Origin: Geobacillus thermocatenulatus
Lineage (GTDB): Bacteria > Bacillota > Bacilli > Bacillales > Anoxybacillaceae
NCBI RefSeq assembly: GCF_002217655.1
Contig: NZ_NEWK01000002.1
Span: forward strand, 1,427,164-1,491,163
Reading direction: 5' to 3'
Length of the DNA: 64,000 bases
Positions 1-7,742 of this stretch are shown one piece after another (the first letter of the stretch is position 1; the number at the start of each line of letters is the position of its first letter). The position numbers and the translations under genes are program-made. The notes beneath the pieces were generated by a model. It saw nothing but the letters and a program-made list of their open reading frames with translations, was not told the origin of the DNA and did not search any database.

Positions 1-278
1 AGCAAAATCTGCCTTCCCTTCTTCTCATACACAAAAGCTGACCCCCACCGGTCAACTTGAGTCCATTGACGTTTCTCCAATTCGTCAAGATAATAGTCAG
101 CCACTTCCTCCGCCGAAGAAGACGCAACAACAAACTCCACCCGTTCATCCACCGAACGAATGTCACTCGCCTTTGGGTGCAGGGGAATATCGTCATACCC
201 TGGGACCGTCTGTTGTTGCTCACAACCTGAAAAGAAAATCATGACAAGGAGCAAAACTAGCGGGATGCCTATACGCAC
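1..278 (-). CDS. Lipoprotein, C-terminus cut by window edge
   Basis: The visible 92 codons begin with a short charged start, a hydrophobic run (LVLLLVMIFF) and a lipobox SGC, so the mature protein should be lipidated on Cys and anchored outside the membrane. The GTG start is chosen because GGGAGGGG lies six bases upstream; a nearer ATG hits a stop after four codons. The rest is charged and soluble (for example the stretch EEVADYYLDELEKRQW). I do not recognise the family. The gene runs off the left end of the window. Confidence 0.6.
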   Translation of the reverse strand, partial: MRIGIPLVLLLVMIFFSGCEQQQTVPGYDDIPLHPKASDIRSVDERVEFVVASSSAEEVADYYLDELEKRQWTQVDRWGSAFVYEKKGRQIL

Positions 279-360
279 TTCATCCCCTCCCGTAGAATAC
301 TAGCTTTGGAATTAGCCCGTTGACGGCCAAATGGATTGATCATCCATCGCGATTTCTCAT

Positions 361-1506
361 TTAGTTCACCCAATAGTAATCTGTCACATGGAGGAACCGG
401 GTCGTCTTGGCCCCCAAATCCCAATAGCGATGGTACGTATCATTGGTATGATAGTTGACATACGGTTGACCATTCCTGATCTCAACGACAATAGCGCTGT
501 GGTCCAAGATGCCATCACCGTCAAAATCGTAATATATGCTGTCACCCAATTGCAGATCAGTTGCCCTAGAAACGTATGTGCCGCGATGCTCATCTGTCTC
601 ATTATTGCGGGAAAGATGATACGCTTGATCGTGGGCCACAGACCAGCTGTAAGTCCACGCATCATCTCCAGTTCCCGAAGTCCCTTTGGCATTGTACCAC
701 CAAACATACGGTTCCGCCCAAGCTTGCCGAGCGGAGCCTCCTTCGTAGAACGACTGAGACACGAAATTAGCGCAGTCATTCGAAAAAGATCGGTATTTCG
801 GGTTACGCCCATTCCACCATCGATTCGCGTAGTTGACAGCTCCTTGGCGAGAGTAGTAGGTGTAAAAACCTTGAATGACAACATCGCCTCCAGCGATTGA
901 GATAGGTGGAGTCTCTGAACCCGATGCCCCAACCTTCCGCACGTTTTCCTGTCCTCTTTTCGAATACGTATCTTGGTAGTTCATCCCAACAATCAGCCAA
1001 TCTCCATCACGTTTGATCAATGTAGCCGAATAAGGAATGTTAGCCTCTTTGGTGATCACAGATTCATTCGATCCCGGAAACACGGACTCATACTCAACAG
1101 AAACCAAGGCCCGGACCTTAGCCATTTTACCATTGATCTCAACACTTTCGAAAACAGGGTGAATCTCCACATTTGTATATCGAAATCCAGCACGATAAGC
1201 AGGTTCCAAGTAGTGCCTTCTTACGTAAGCGCGCTCCTGGCTTTCCTCTTGTTCGGAAACGCTCGGATCATAAAACTGTTTCACGTTCACCTGTGGATCA
1301 ATCATCAACTGCCATCGGGCCTCTAAAGCATGAGCAACTTTCTGTTGCACAGCAGCAAGATCACCATCATTTGAAGGATTTACCACTAAGTTAGAAGCTC
1401 CAGCCGAGCTGCCTCCTGAAATGAAAAGGCTCGCTAGTCCTCCTACGAACACAATCAGTGAAATAACCAATCGTCTCAAATATAATGGGTGAAACATAAC
1501 CTTCAC
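361..1506 (-). CDS. Secreted amidase-domain (papain-like) protein
   Basis: About 381 residues. A signal-type hydrophobic segment (LVISLIVFVGGLASLFI) follows the start, then a region of about 170 residues that resembles an accessory beta domain, then a C-terminal domain with the pattern YYSRQGAVNYANRWW, SNDCANFVSQ (candidate catalytic Cys), DHSAIVVE (candidate His) and YVNYHTND. This is the pattern of the Amidase_6 family, distantly related to NlpC/P60 cysteine peptidases, and suggests action on the cell wall or an extracellular amide. GTG at 1506 or ATG at 1497 both sit after GAGGGGGGAGAG; the reading frame stays open to 1539 but lacks a ribosome site there. Substrate unknown. Confidence 0.75.
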   Translation of the reverse strand: MKVMFHPLYLRRLVISLIVFVGGLASLFISGGSSAGASNLVVNPSNDGDLAAVQQKVAHALEARWQLMIDPQVNVKQFYDPSVSEQEESQERAYVRRHYLEPAYRAGFRYTNVEIHPVFESVEINGKMAKVRALVSVEYESVFPGSNESVITKEANIPYSATLIKRDGDWLIVGMNYQDTYSKRGQENVRKVGASGSETPPISIAGGDVVIQGFYTYYSRQGAVNYANRWWNGRNPKYRSFSNDCANFVSQSFYEGGSARQAWAEPYVWWYNAKGTSGTGDDAWTYSWSVAHDQAYHLSRNNETDEHRGTYVSRATDLQLGDSIYYDFDGDGILDHSAIVVEIRNGQPYVNYHTNDTYHRYWDLGAKTTRFLHVTDYYWVN

Positions 1507-1539
1507 TCTCCCCCCCTCTACACCATTTTTCATCACCAT

Positions 1540-1908
1540 ATCAACACCAAGTCAGTTTATAAAAAAGATATCTCGAAGTCACCCTAATTTATCGATCCCC
1601 CTAGTGGTTTTATTTTTAATACCCGTGGTGCTAGTTGAGCGTCAGTGCTCAACTAACACCACGGGTATAGATTAACTCGCAAAAACCGACTTGCAAAAAA
1701 GAGGCCATTTTGTTTAACGCATTAATTTACAGTACCAGAACGTGATTCATAATACTTTTTTGCTCTTTGAAAAATTTCCGTGAAAATGCAGAACTGACGC
1801 GTGATTTTCATCCCCGGGTGGAGGGCAAAGCGTGCTGCCCATGGACCTTTTCTGTAAATTTCAACAGGATTTCTAACATTCCTTCTTCCTTTCACAATGA
1901 TGCTATAG
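1540..1908. other. Gap with IS982 end palindrome and a possible gene remnant
   Basis: No supported complete gene. It holds the 46-bp IS982-derived palindrome (separate entry). On the minus strand an open frame (1722-1940) encodes a protein-like stretch (KGPWAARFALHPGMK, TEIFQRAKKYYESR) but its start overlaps the terminator of the neighbouring dehydrogenase and has no ribosome site, so at best it is the 3' end of a lost gene. Confidence 0.4.
1621..1666. repeat. Solo 46-bp palindrome made of IS982 ends
   Basis: Two 20-base arms (ACCCGTGGTGCTAGTTGAGC and its near-perfect complement, one mismatch) flank GTCAGT. The outer ACCCGTGGTGCTAG equals the terminal inverted repeat of the IS982 element at 62036-63038, and the inner arms equal the hairpin beside its right end. 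No transposase sequence is left between. Looks like a deletion product or a miniature element of IS982. Confidence 0.8.
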
Positions 1909-1943
1909 AAAAAAGGCGTCCCATTGTGTTTTTGAGACACCTT
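1909..1943 (-). terminator. Rho-independent terminator after the hydroxyacid dehydrogenase
   Basis: On the minus strand GGTGTC pairs with GGACGCC (G-U pair allowed) around a loop, followed by TTTTTTCT, directly after the stop codon at 1950. Confidence 0.65.
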
Positions 1944-1949
1944 TTTCCT

Positions 1950-2882
1950 TCAATATTGCCGACTGACATCGACCGCATTGGCAAGCGGTTCGCCGGTTTC
2001 GATGCGGTCAAGCGTGCCCAAGATGCTTTGGGCAGCGTCTTCGGCTGACGTGAGCGCCGCGATATGCGGGGTGATGATGACGTTCGGATGAACCCAAAGC
2101 GGCGAGTGCGGCGGAAGCGGCTCTTCTTCAAACACATCGAGCACGGCGAGGCGCACATTTCGGTTTTCCAGCGCGCCGACAAGCGCCGTCTCCTCGACCG
2201 TGGCGCCGCGGCCAACATTGATAAAGCCCGCGTTGTGCAAACAGGCAAAAAACGTCTCATCAAAGAGATGATGCGTTTCCTCAGTGAGCGGAAGGGCCGC
2301 GATCACCCAATCGGCACGAGCGAGCGCTTCCCCCGCCTCTTCATGGCGGTAAACAGCCGAAAACGGCGGCGTGTCTCGGCCGCTTCGCGAGACGCCGATC
2401 GGGGAAACCCCAAATAAACGAAGCGTTTCCGCGATGCGCCGGCCGATCTCACCCGTCCCGTAAATGACAACCCGCTGTTCGCCAAGCCGCTTCGGAGCGA
2501 ACGGCTTCCACTGCCGCTGCTCTTGATGCCATGCATAAACGTCATGGCATTGGGCGTCGCGCAGCAAGTAGCTGAGACAATATTCGGCGATCTGCTCGCC
2601 GAACGAACCGACCGTCCGCGTCAGCAGCACGTCCTTCTTCCATTCCCGCTTCCATAAAAACGCGTCAACGCCCGCGCCAAGTGAATGCACCCAGTGCAAG
2701 TTGGCAAGCGAAAACGGCCCGGCCGGCCGAAAGCCGACGTACGCATCCGCCCAGACGAAATCATCGTCCGTCAGTTCTTCCTCCGCCACAAAGCGAAACG
2801 CTTTATCGGGCCGCTTGTCCGGAAGAAGGGCGGCAAGCTCGGCATAAAGCCTTCCCGTCACGAGAATGCGTTGGATGTTCAT
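1950..2882 (-). CDS. D-isomer-specific 2-hydroxyacid dehydrogenase
   Basis: 310 residues, the usual length of a short NAD(P)-dependent D-2-hydroxyacid dehydrogenase. Seen: nucleotide-binding GTGEIGRRIAETL near residue 150, the NVGRGATVEETAL motif near 235, and HPNVIITPHIAA carrying the catalytic His near 285. The ATG at 2882 is preceded by GGGGGTGGTG; an in-frame upstream start at 2909 would overlap the TerC gene and has no better site. It should reduce a 2-oxoacid or glyoxylate/hydroxypyruvate in the cytoplasm; which one cannot be told. Cotranscribed with the TerC gene 24 bases upstream. Confidence 0.85.
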   Translation of the reverse strand: MNIQRILVTGRLYAELAALLPDKRPDKAFRFVAEEELTDDDFVWADAYVGFRPAGPFSLANLHWVHSLGAGVDAFLWKREWKKDVLLTRTVGSFGEQIAEYCLSYLLRDAQCHDVYAWHQEQRQWKPFAPKRLGEQRVVIYGTGEIGRRIAETLRLFGVSPIGVSRSGRDTPPFSAVYRHEEAGEALARADWVIAALPLTEETHHLFDETFFACLHNAGFINVGRGATVEETALVGALENRNVRLAVLDVFEEEPLPPHSPLWVHPNVIITPHIAALTSAEDAAQSILGTLDRIETGEPLANAVDVSRQY

Positions 2883-2905
2883 GGCATCACACCACCCCCA
2901 ACCGC

Positions 2906-3604
2906 TCAAATAAGCGTCCCTTCTTCACGCTCGGCCTTTTTATTCGTGATATAGCCGGCTGATACGACCAAAATCGTCACGCCGGCGGCAACCACGTAGA
3001 CGAACGGACCGTAAGAAAGGTGAAACCAATGCAGCACCCCTTCATCCCCCGCCATCATCTTTCCGGCCGTCCACGCCAAAATGCCGGAGCCGACGTATGC
3101 GATCCAACGATGTTTTTCCATCACATGGACGATCGCTTTGGAGCCGAAAATCATGATCGGGATGCTGATGGCGACCCCAAGCGCCAGCATACCCAGATGC
3201 CCTTCCGCCGCCCCGGCGACGGCGACGACATTGTCCAAGCTCATGACCGCATCGGCGATGATGATCGTCATGATGGCTTTCAGCAACCGGTCTGCCGCTC
3301 GGACGTTGGCCTCCTCCTCCCGCTCAACGAGCACTTTATAGGCGATCCAGACAAGCAACAAGCCGCCCACAAAATGAACGAACGGGATGTTGAGCAAAAA
3401 GACGATGACCGTCGCAAACAAAATGCGAAGCAACACCGCCCCTGCTGTTCCCCATACGATCGCTTTGTTCCGCTGGTCGTCCGGCAGCCGCCGCGTCGCC
3501 ATCGCAATGACGACCGCATTATCCCCCGACAAAATGATGTCAATCGCAATAATCTTCCATAACGCCAACAGCGCCGCGGCAGAAATCGTCAATGGCATGC
3601 CCAC
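2906..3604 (-). CDS. TerC/YjbE-family integral membrane protein
   Basis: 232 residues with about seven hydrophobic segments. The TerC signature is clear: AIDIILSGDNAVVIAMA near the start and its internal repeat ADAVMSLDNVVAVAGAA near residue 120, with the acidic Asp/Asn pairs in membrane segments thought to bind a metal ion. Bacillus homologues (YjbE/YkoY, MeeF/MeeY) export manganese to load secreted enzymes; that role here is by family. Start GTG at 3604 or ATG at 3598, both behind AAGGGGAAAGGG. First gene of a two-gene unit with the dehydrogenase. Confidence 0.85.
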   Translation of the reverse strand: MGMPLTISAAALLALWKIIAIDIILSGDNAVVIAMATRRLPDDQRNKAIVWGTAGAVLLRILFATVIVFLLNIPFVHFVGGLLLVWIAYKVLVEREEEANVRAADRLLKAIMTIIIADAVMSLDNVVAVAGAAEGHLGMLALGVAISIPIMIFGSKAIVHVMEKHRWIAYVGSGILAWTAGKMMAGDEGVLHWFHLSYGPFVYVVAAGVTILVVSAGYITNKKAEREEGTLI

Positions 3605-4043
3605 CCTTTCCCCTTGTCTCTCTTCTTCATCTTACTGCAAATTCGATTGGGGGACAACTGTGGAATAGTCTGTCCGTGCTCTCGCCCTAACCAATATGGG
3701 AAAGGCTCTCTGCATCGCCCGAACTTCGCAGAAAAAGTGAAGGAAGCAAACCATCTTCACTGATGACTGCTTCCCTATCTCTATATACATGCTCATTGAA
3801 AAATTAACATTTGCTTTCTCCTTCAACTAACTTCCTCCCCCATGGCTCAGCTTGTAAATTGAGCCCACAGGATCTTTGAAGGAAGTGCTGCAGCGCTTAG
3901 GGTGTGCAGGATAACGGAGAGGTTAACTCTTCATGTTGCATGTATACAGCGAAACGATCAAGGTCTATAACTACCATTTTTTCAAACACCTATTCTTGAA
4001 CGCTCTCACGCCTCTACGCCCACTATGCTTTGCCCTTCTTGAA
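3605..4043. other. Gene-free stretch between TerC and the hut region
   Basis: No open frame that I can support. On the minus strand GGAAGCAG...TTGCTTCC with a T-rich tail (about 3735-3775) forms a modest hairpin upstream of TerC; I could not match the leader to the yybP-ykoY manganese riboswitch. Confidence 0.4.
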
Positions 4044-4147
4044 AAAGCTGGTGATTCAAGGGGAAATGCTGTCCCCCAACAGTATTTCTCAAGTTGAAAA
4101 ACCTTGCAACTCCACAACTTCCTGGCTCTTTCTCACTAGACTTCTAA
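4044..4147 (+). repeat. Dispersed intergenic repeat, copy 1
   Basis: Starts AAAGCTGGTGATT, contains TTTCTCAAGTTGAAAAACC and ends with TCACTAGACTTCTAA, an imperfect inverted copy of its start. Closely resembles copies at 13118-13258 and, reversed, 43340-43410. Its last bases overlap the stop codon of hutH. Confidence 0.6.
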
Positions 4148-5661
4148 GCTTTCGCTTCATCGCGGAGGGATTGATGTTTTGCCCTTTCGCTCAACCATGC
4201 AGCCACCGCTTCAATGTCATCGGAAAAGACGCGGTCAGCTGTAATGGAGGAAACAATGCGGCGCGCCTCATGGTAAAATCGCCGCGTTAGCGGGGCCATG
4301 AGCTCGATGCCGCGTTCCTCCACCGCCTGCAACGCGCAAATGAGCTCAATCGCCAACACTTTTCGAGCGTTTTGCACGATCATGTACGCATGGCGGGCGG
4401 CGGTCGTTCCCATGCTGACGTGGTCTTCCTGGTTGGCCGATGACGGAATCGAATCGACGCTGGCAGGGTGAGCCAGCGTCTTGTTTTCCGATACGAGCGA
4501 AGCGGCCGCATATTGCATGATCATCGCTCCTGACTGCAAGCCGGGCTCTGGGCTTAAAAACGGCGGCAATCCTTCGCTGAGTTGCGGATTGACAAGCCGT
4601 TCGATGCGGCGCTCGCTGATGTTGGCCAGCTCCGCCGCTGCGATTTTCAGCAAATCCATAGCGATCGCCACCGGCTGGCCGTGAAAGTTGCCGCCAGAGA
4701 GCACCGCCCCGTCAGCAAAAATAAGCGGATTGTCCGTCGCCGCATTCATTTCGATTTCAAGCGTTTCCTTCACATAGCGAAGCGCCCTAAGCGACGCCCC
4801 GTGCACTTGTGGAATGCAGCGGAGCGAGTACGCATCTTGCACGCGCCGCTCCCCTTGCCTTGTGGCAAGCTGGCTGCCCTCTAGATAGCGGCGCAGCCGT
4901 TCCGCCACCTCCACCTGCTCCGAAAATCCGCGCGCTTCGTGGATGCGCGCGTCAAACGCGTCCACAATGCCATAAAGCGCCTCAATCGTCAGCGCCGCGA
5001 TCCATTCACTGTCATACGCAAGCTGCTCCGCCTCCAAGCAGGCTAACGCCCCGACCGCTGTCATCGCCTGCGTGCCGTTAATAAGCGCCAGCCCTTCCTT
5101 TTCCTGAAGGGAAAGCGGTGAAATCCCCGCTTGTGAAAGCGCTTGGGCGGCAGGCATCCGCCGCCCTTGGTACATCGCCTCTCCCTCGCCGGCAAACGCC
5201 AGCGCCAAATGGGCGAGCGGCGCTAAATCGCCGCTGGCGCCGAGGGAACCTTGCTGCGGCACGATCGGATGGATGCCGGCGTTCAAAAACGCGAGCAGCT
5301 GCTCAATGACCGCCGGACGCACGCCCGAATACCCTTTCAACAACGCATTCGCCCGCAAAAGAAGCATCGCCCTCACGACATCTTCGGCAAATGGCTCGCC
5401 TACCGCGCAGGCGTGCGAGCGAAGAAGATTGATTTGCAACTGTTCAAGGTCGCTTCCTTCAATGCGCACATCGGCGAGCTTGCCAAAACCCGTATTCACG
5501 CCATAGATCGTCCGTCCACTGGAGATCGCTTGTTCCACTGCCGTGCGGCTTTTCTCGACCGCCCTCATGCTTTCCACAGCAGCCGCCACCCGCTTCCGTT
5601 CATAGACAACACGTCTTACCTCATCGATTGTCAATGTATGTCCGGTCAATACGATCATCAT
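4144..5661 (-). CDS. hutH: Histidine ammonia-lyase
   Basis: Deaminates L-histidine to trans-urocanate, first step of histidine use, cytoplasmic tetramer. 505 residues from the ATG at 5661, the normal length; that start follows AAGGGGATGG, whereas the open frame further upstream encodes the hut terminator. The Ala-Ser-Gly triad that forms the MIO prosthetic group is at 142-144 within [23 protein letters not shown] near 60 and QEDHVSMG near 415 are also family motifs. It lies downstream of hutP with the attenuator between; the hutU/I/G genes are not adjacent in this window. Confidence 0.95.
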   Translation of the reverse strand: MMIVLTGHTLTIDEVRRVVYERKRVAAAVESMRAVEKSRTAVEQAISSGRTIYGVNTGFGKLADVRIEGSDLEQLQINLLRSHACAVGEPFAEDVVRAMLLLRANALLKGYSGVRPAVIEQLLAFLNAGIHPIVPQQGSLGASGDLAPLAHLALAFAGEGEAMYQGRRMPAAQALSQAGISPLSLQEKEGLALINGTQAMTAVGALACLEAEQLAYDSEWIAALTIEALYGIVDAFDARIHEARGFSEQVEVAERLRRYLEGSQLATRQGERRVQDAYSLRCIPQVHGASLRALRYVKETLEIEMNAATDNPLIFADGAVLSGGNFHGQPVAIAMDLLKIAAAELANISERRIERLVNPQLSEGLPPFLSPEPGLQSGAMIMQYAAASLVSENKTLAHPASVDSIPSSANQEDHVSMGTTAARHAYMIVQNARKVLAIELICALQAVEERGIELMAPLTRRFYHEARRIVSSITADRVFSDDIEAVAAWLSERAKHQSLRDEAKA

Positions 5662-5706
5662 TCCATCCCCTTCGTTTGTTTTTCTAATCGAACGCCTAGG
5701 CAAATC

Positions 5707-5744
5707 AAAAAGGAGGCGCCTGCCATATGGCAGCATTCGCCTCC
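5707..5744 (-). terminator. hut attenuator terminator between hutP and hutH
   Basis: Minus strand: GGAGGCG and CGCCTCC arms with an inner TGCCATATGGCA, followed by TTTTTG. It lies after the hutP stop and before hutH, the position of the HutP-controlled terminator in Bacillus subtilis. Confidence 0.85.
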
Positions 5745-5760
5745 TCATGACTCATCGCTC
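5744..5760 (-). promoter_or_regulatory. HutP binding site: three GAG triplets at 7-nt spacing
   Basis: Transcript reads GAGCGAUGAGUCAUGAG: three NAG triplets each separated by four bases, exactly the spacing that the HutP hexamer recognises in RNA, placed immediately before the terminator stem. Known in B. subtilis: histidine- and Mg-bound HutP disrupts the terminator. Confidence 0.8.
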
Positions 5761-5776
5761 TAGGCATGGATCGCTC

Positions 5777-6223
5777 CTATATATGATTGATTCCGAGCCC
5801 CGCCGCCTCGTGCTCGAGCCCGCGCACCGGGGCGCCGATCGTCCCGTACAACGCAACGGCGATCCATTCCCCTTCGTTCGGTTGTTCATACGGCATGCCG
5901 CGCACCACAGCGAAACGAAGGCCAGCGGTTCTCAACAAATCTCCCAGCTCTACCTGCCCTCTCGTCACGCCATGCACTGCCTCTAAAATCGCATGGTATA
6001 AGGCGTGCATCTCGCGGTACACGCCGCCGTCCACCACTCCATGCCGCTTTGCCGCCGTCTCAATCGCCGCCACGATTTTTTGCGGCTCCATCGCCCCGAC
6101 CCGCCCTTGGCAATAGCGCCAAGCGAGCGCCTCAAGCTGGTTGAGGATCAGGTCTTCCTCTCCCTCGTCCAGCATCGCCAGCAGCAAGGCCTGCCGGCCG
6201 ATGCGCGCTTGTCTTGGTTCCAT
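5777..6223 (-). CDS. hutP: HutP, histidine-dependent RNA antiterminator
   Basis: 148 residues, the standard HutP length. With L-histidine and a divalent metal it binds hut leader RNA and lets transcription enter hutH. The metal/histidine site residues are visible: MHALYHAI (two His near 74 and 78) and [12 protein letters not shown] at the C-terminus. The start codon is the first ATG, 32 bases downstream of the -10 box. Its stop codon is 17 bases from the NAG cluster it should bind, so the regulator, the RNA site and the terminator form one compact switch. Catabolite control is suggested by the cre box over its promoter. Confidence 0.95.
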   Translation of the reverse strand: MEPRQARIGRQALLLAMLDEGEEDLILNQLEALAWRYCQGRVGAMEPQKIVAAIETAAKRHGVVDGGVYREMHALYHAILEAVHGVTRGQVELGDLLRTAGLRFAVVRGMPYEQPNEGEWIAVALYGTIGAPVRGLEHEAAGLGINHI

Positions 6224-6254
6224 GGCTTCTACACACCTATTGGTCTTTTTTTCT

Positions 6255-6284
6255 ATTGTATGATGACAATGAAAGCGATGTCAA
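6255..6284 (-). promoter_or_regulatory. hut promoter
   Basis: Minus strand TTGACA (6279-6284), 18-base spacer, TACAAT (6255-6260): a SigA-type promoter upstream of hutP. Confidence 0.75.
6269..6283 (+). promoter_or_regulatory. cre box (CcpA operator) in the hut promoter
   Basis: ATGAAAGCGATGTCA fits the consensus WTGNAANCGNWNNCW at every fixed position and covers the -35 box and spacer, so CcpA binding would block hut transcription when preferred sugars are present. Confidence 0.75.
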
Positions 6285-6447
6285 TGATGAATTTCCATTT
6301 TTTAGCACATTAAAACATTAACAGGCTGAACGATCGCCCTTTATGCTTCTGGATGGAAAATAGTTAGAAACATCTGCCTCGTGGCGAGCTATGGGCGAAT
6401 CCCTCTTCTCGTCTTACCATGATCAATCCCTGTTTCCATTTTTTTGA

Positions 6448-6465
6448 TTATATGATATCATATAA
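6448..6465. promoter_or_regulatory. 18-bp perfect palindrome upstream of the SPFH gene
   Basis: TTATATGATATCATATAA, inside a looser TTTGAT...ATCAAA frame, 32 bases before the SPFH start. A likely operator; the ribbon-helix-helix protein two genes on is a candidate ligand. Confidence 0.55.
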
Positions 6466-6496
6466 ATATCAAATCGACATTATAAGGGGGATAGGG

Positions 6497-7342
6497 ATGA
6501 GAGAACAAGAAGCATGGCGCATGGATGGATTTATCGGCATCGGATGCATCGCTCTTTTCGTTCTGGCTGGTTTTGTCAGCCTCATTCAAACACAGCTCTT
6601 ATTGGCCGTTTTCTGCTTCGCCCTTGCCGCCTTCTTGGCGACTGGCATCACGATCGTCCAGCCGAACCAGGCGAAAGTGATCATTTTTTTCGGCCGCTAC
6701 TTCGGCACGATCCGCGACAGCGGGCTGTTTTTCACCGTGCCGCTCACCGTTCGAAAGAAAGTATCGCTGCGCGTGCGCAACTTCACGAGCAACAAGTTGA
6801 AAGTGAACGATGTTCAAGGCAATCCAATTGAAATCGCCGCCGTCGTCGTCTTCCGCGTCATCGATTCAGCCAAGGCGGTGTTTGACGTTGATGATTATGA
6901 ACAATTCGTCGAGATTCAAAGTGAAGCCGCTATCCGCCATGTGGCTACAAAATATCCGTACGACACGTTTGAAGACGACAACGACATTACGCTGCGCGGC
7001 AATGCGGATGTCATTTCCGATGAGCTTGCCCAAGAATTGCAAGAACGGCTGCGCATTGCCGGAGTTGACGTGATGGAAGCGCGCCTCACCCACTTGGCCT
7101 ATTCGCCAGAAATCGCGGGCGCCATGCTCCAACGCCAGCAAGCCGCTGCCATTTTGGCTGCCCGGAAAAAGATCGTCGAAGGCGCCGTCTCGATGGCGCG
7201 CATGGCGATTGAACAGCTTGACAAAGAAAACGTTTTAGAGTTAGATGATGAACGAAAAGCCGCAATGGTGAACAACTTAATGGTGGCGATCGTCTCCGAG
7301 CGCGCCGCCCAGCCGGTGATCAATACCGGCAGTCTATACTGA
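6497..7342 (+). CDS. SPFH/band-7 membrane protein
   Basis: 281 residues. Two close hydrophobic segments near the N-terminus (IGIGCIALFVLAGFVSLI and LLAVFCFALAAFLATGITI) are followed by the band-7 domain: QPNQAKVIIFFGRYFGTIR, then LRVRNFTSNKLKVNDVQGNP and a helical C-terminal part (MLQRQQAAAILAARKKIVEG). Such proteins form oligomeric scaffolds on membranes. ATG at 6497 follows AAGGGGGATAGGG. It is followed 15 bases later by a small DNA-binding protein gene and then a terminator, making a two-gene unit. Shorter than FloT at 50.1 kb and not closely similar to it. Confidence 0.85.
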   Translation: MREQEAWRMDGFIGIGCIALFVLAGFVSLIQTQLLLAVFCFALAAFLATGITIVQPNQAKVIIFFGRYFGTIRDSGLFFTVPLTVRKKVSLRVRNFTSNKLKVNDVQGNPIEIAAVVVFRVIDSAKAVFDVDDYEQFVEIQSEAAIRHVATKYPYDTFEDDNDITLRGNADVISDELAQELQERLRIAGVDVMEARLTHLAYSPEIAGAMLQRQQAAAILAARKKIVEGAVSMARMAIEQLDKENVLELDDERKAAMVNNLMVAIVSERAAQPVINTGSLY

Positions 7343-7357
7343 TGGTTGTGGAGTGCG

Positions 7358-7537
7358 ATGGCAGCGAAAAAACAATTCCCTTTGCGCATTGATTATGACC
7401 TGTACGCCATACTAGAGCAATGGGCGCAGGATGAGTTTCGCAGCGTCAACGCCCAAATCGAGTATTTGCTGCGGGAGGCGGCAAAGCGGGCTGGACGGCT
7501 CGGAAAAGGAAAAAACGATCCAAAACAAGGAAGCTAG
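7358..7537 (+). CDS. Arc/CopG-type ribbon-helix-helix protein
   Basis: 59 residues: a beta-strand start ([20 protein letters not shown]) and a second helix ([17 protein letters not shown]), the Arc repressor pattern, then a basic tail. GTGGAG lies upstream of the ATG at 7358. Probably binds DNA as a dimer; the palindrome at 6448 in the promoter of this unit is the obvious candidate site. Cotranscribed with the SPFH gene. Confidence 0.8.
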   Translation: MAAKKQFPLRIDYDLYAILEQWAQDEFRSVNAQIEYLLREAAKRAGRLGKGKNDPKQGS

Positions 7538-7566
7538 CCGATGACGGCTGGCTTCTTTCCTTTTTC
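7529..7566 (+). terminator. Terminator of the SPFH unit
   Basis: GAAGC-AGCCG pairs with CGGCT-GCTTC around ATGA, then TTTCCTTTTT; it overlaps the stop codon of the ribbon-helix-helix gene. Confidence 0.85.
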
Positions 7567-7742
7567 AGTCATGGTCATTTGTTTACAGAAATATAATGAT
7601 AGCAGAGCTCTTTTTCGAAGGGGGGACGGCCTAATGGCCCGCCTGCTGCCGCCGCTTGCGGCCATTGCGAAATCTTATTTATCGTCCCGCCGCGCTTTCA
7701 GCAGCTCAGCCGCCGTTGGCGCCATGCGGAAGGAGGATGAGC

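Noticed and set aside
1722-1940. 72-residue minus-strand frame
   Set aside because: Protein-like composition, but its start overlaps a terminator and no ribosome site is present; mentioned only as a possible remnant.
7541-7742. Possible small gene upstream of pucA
   Set aside because: The frame runs into pucA without a ribosome site and its product has no recognisable features; the segment more likely holds the operon promoter.
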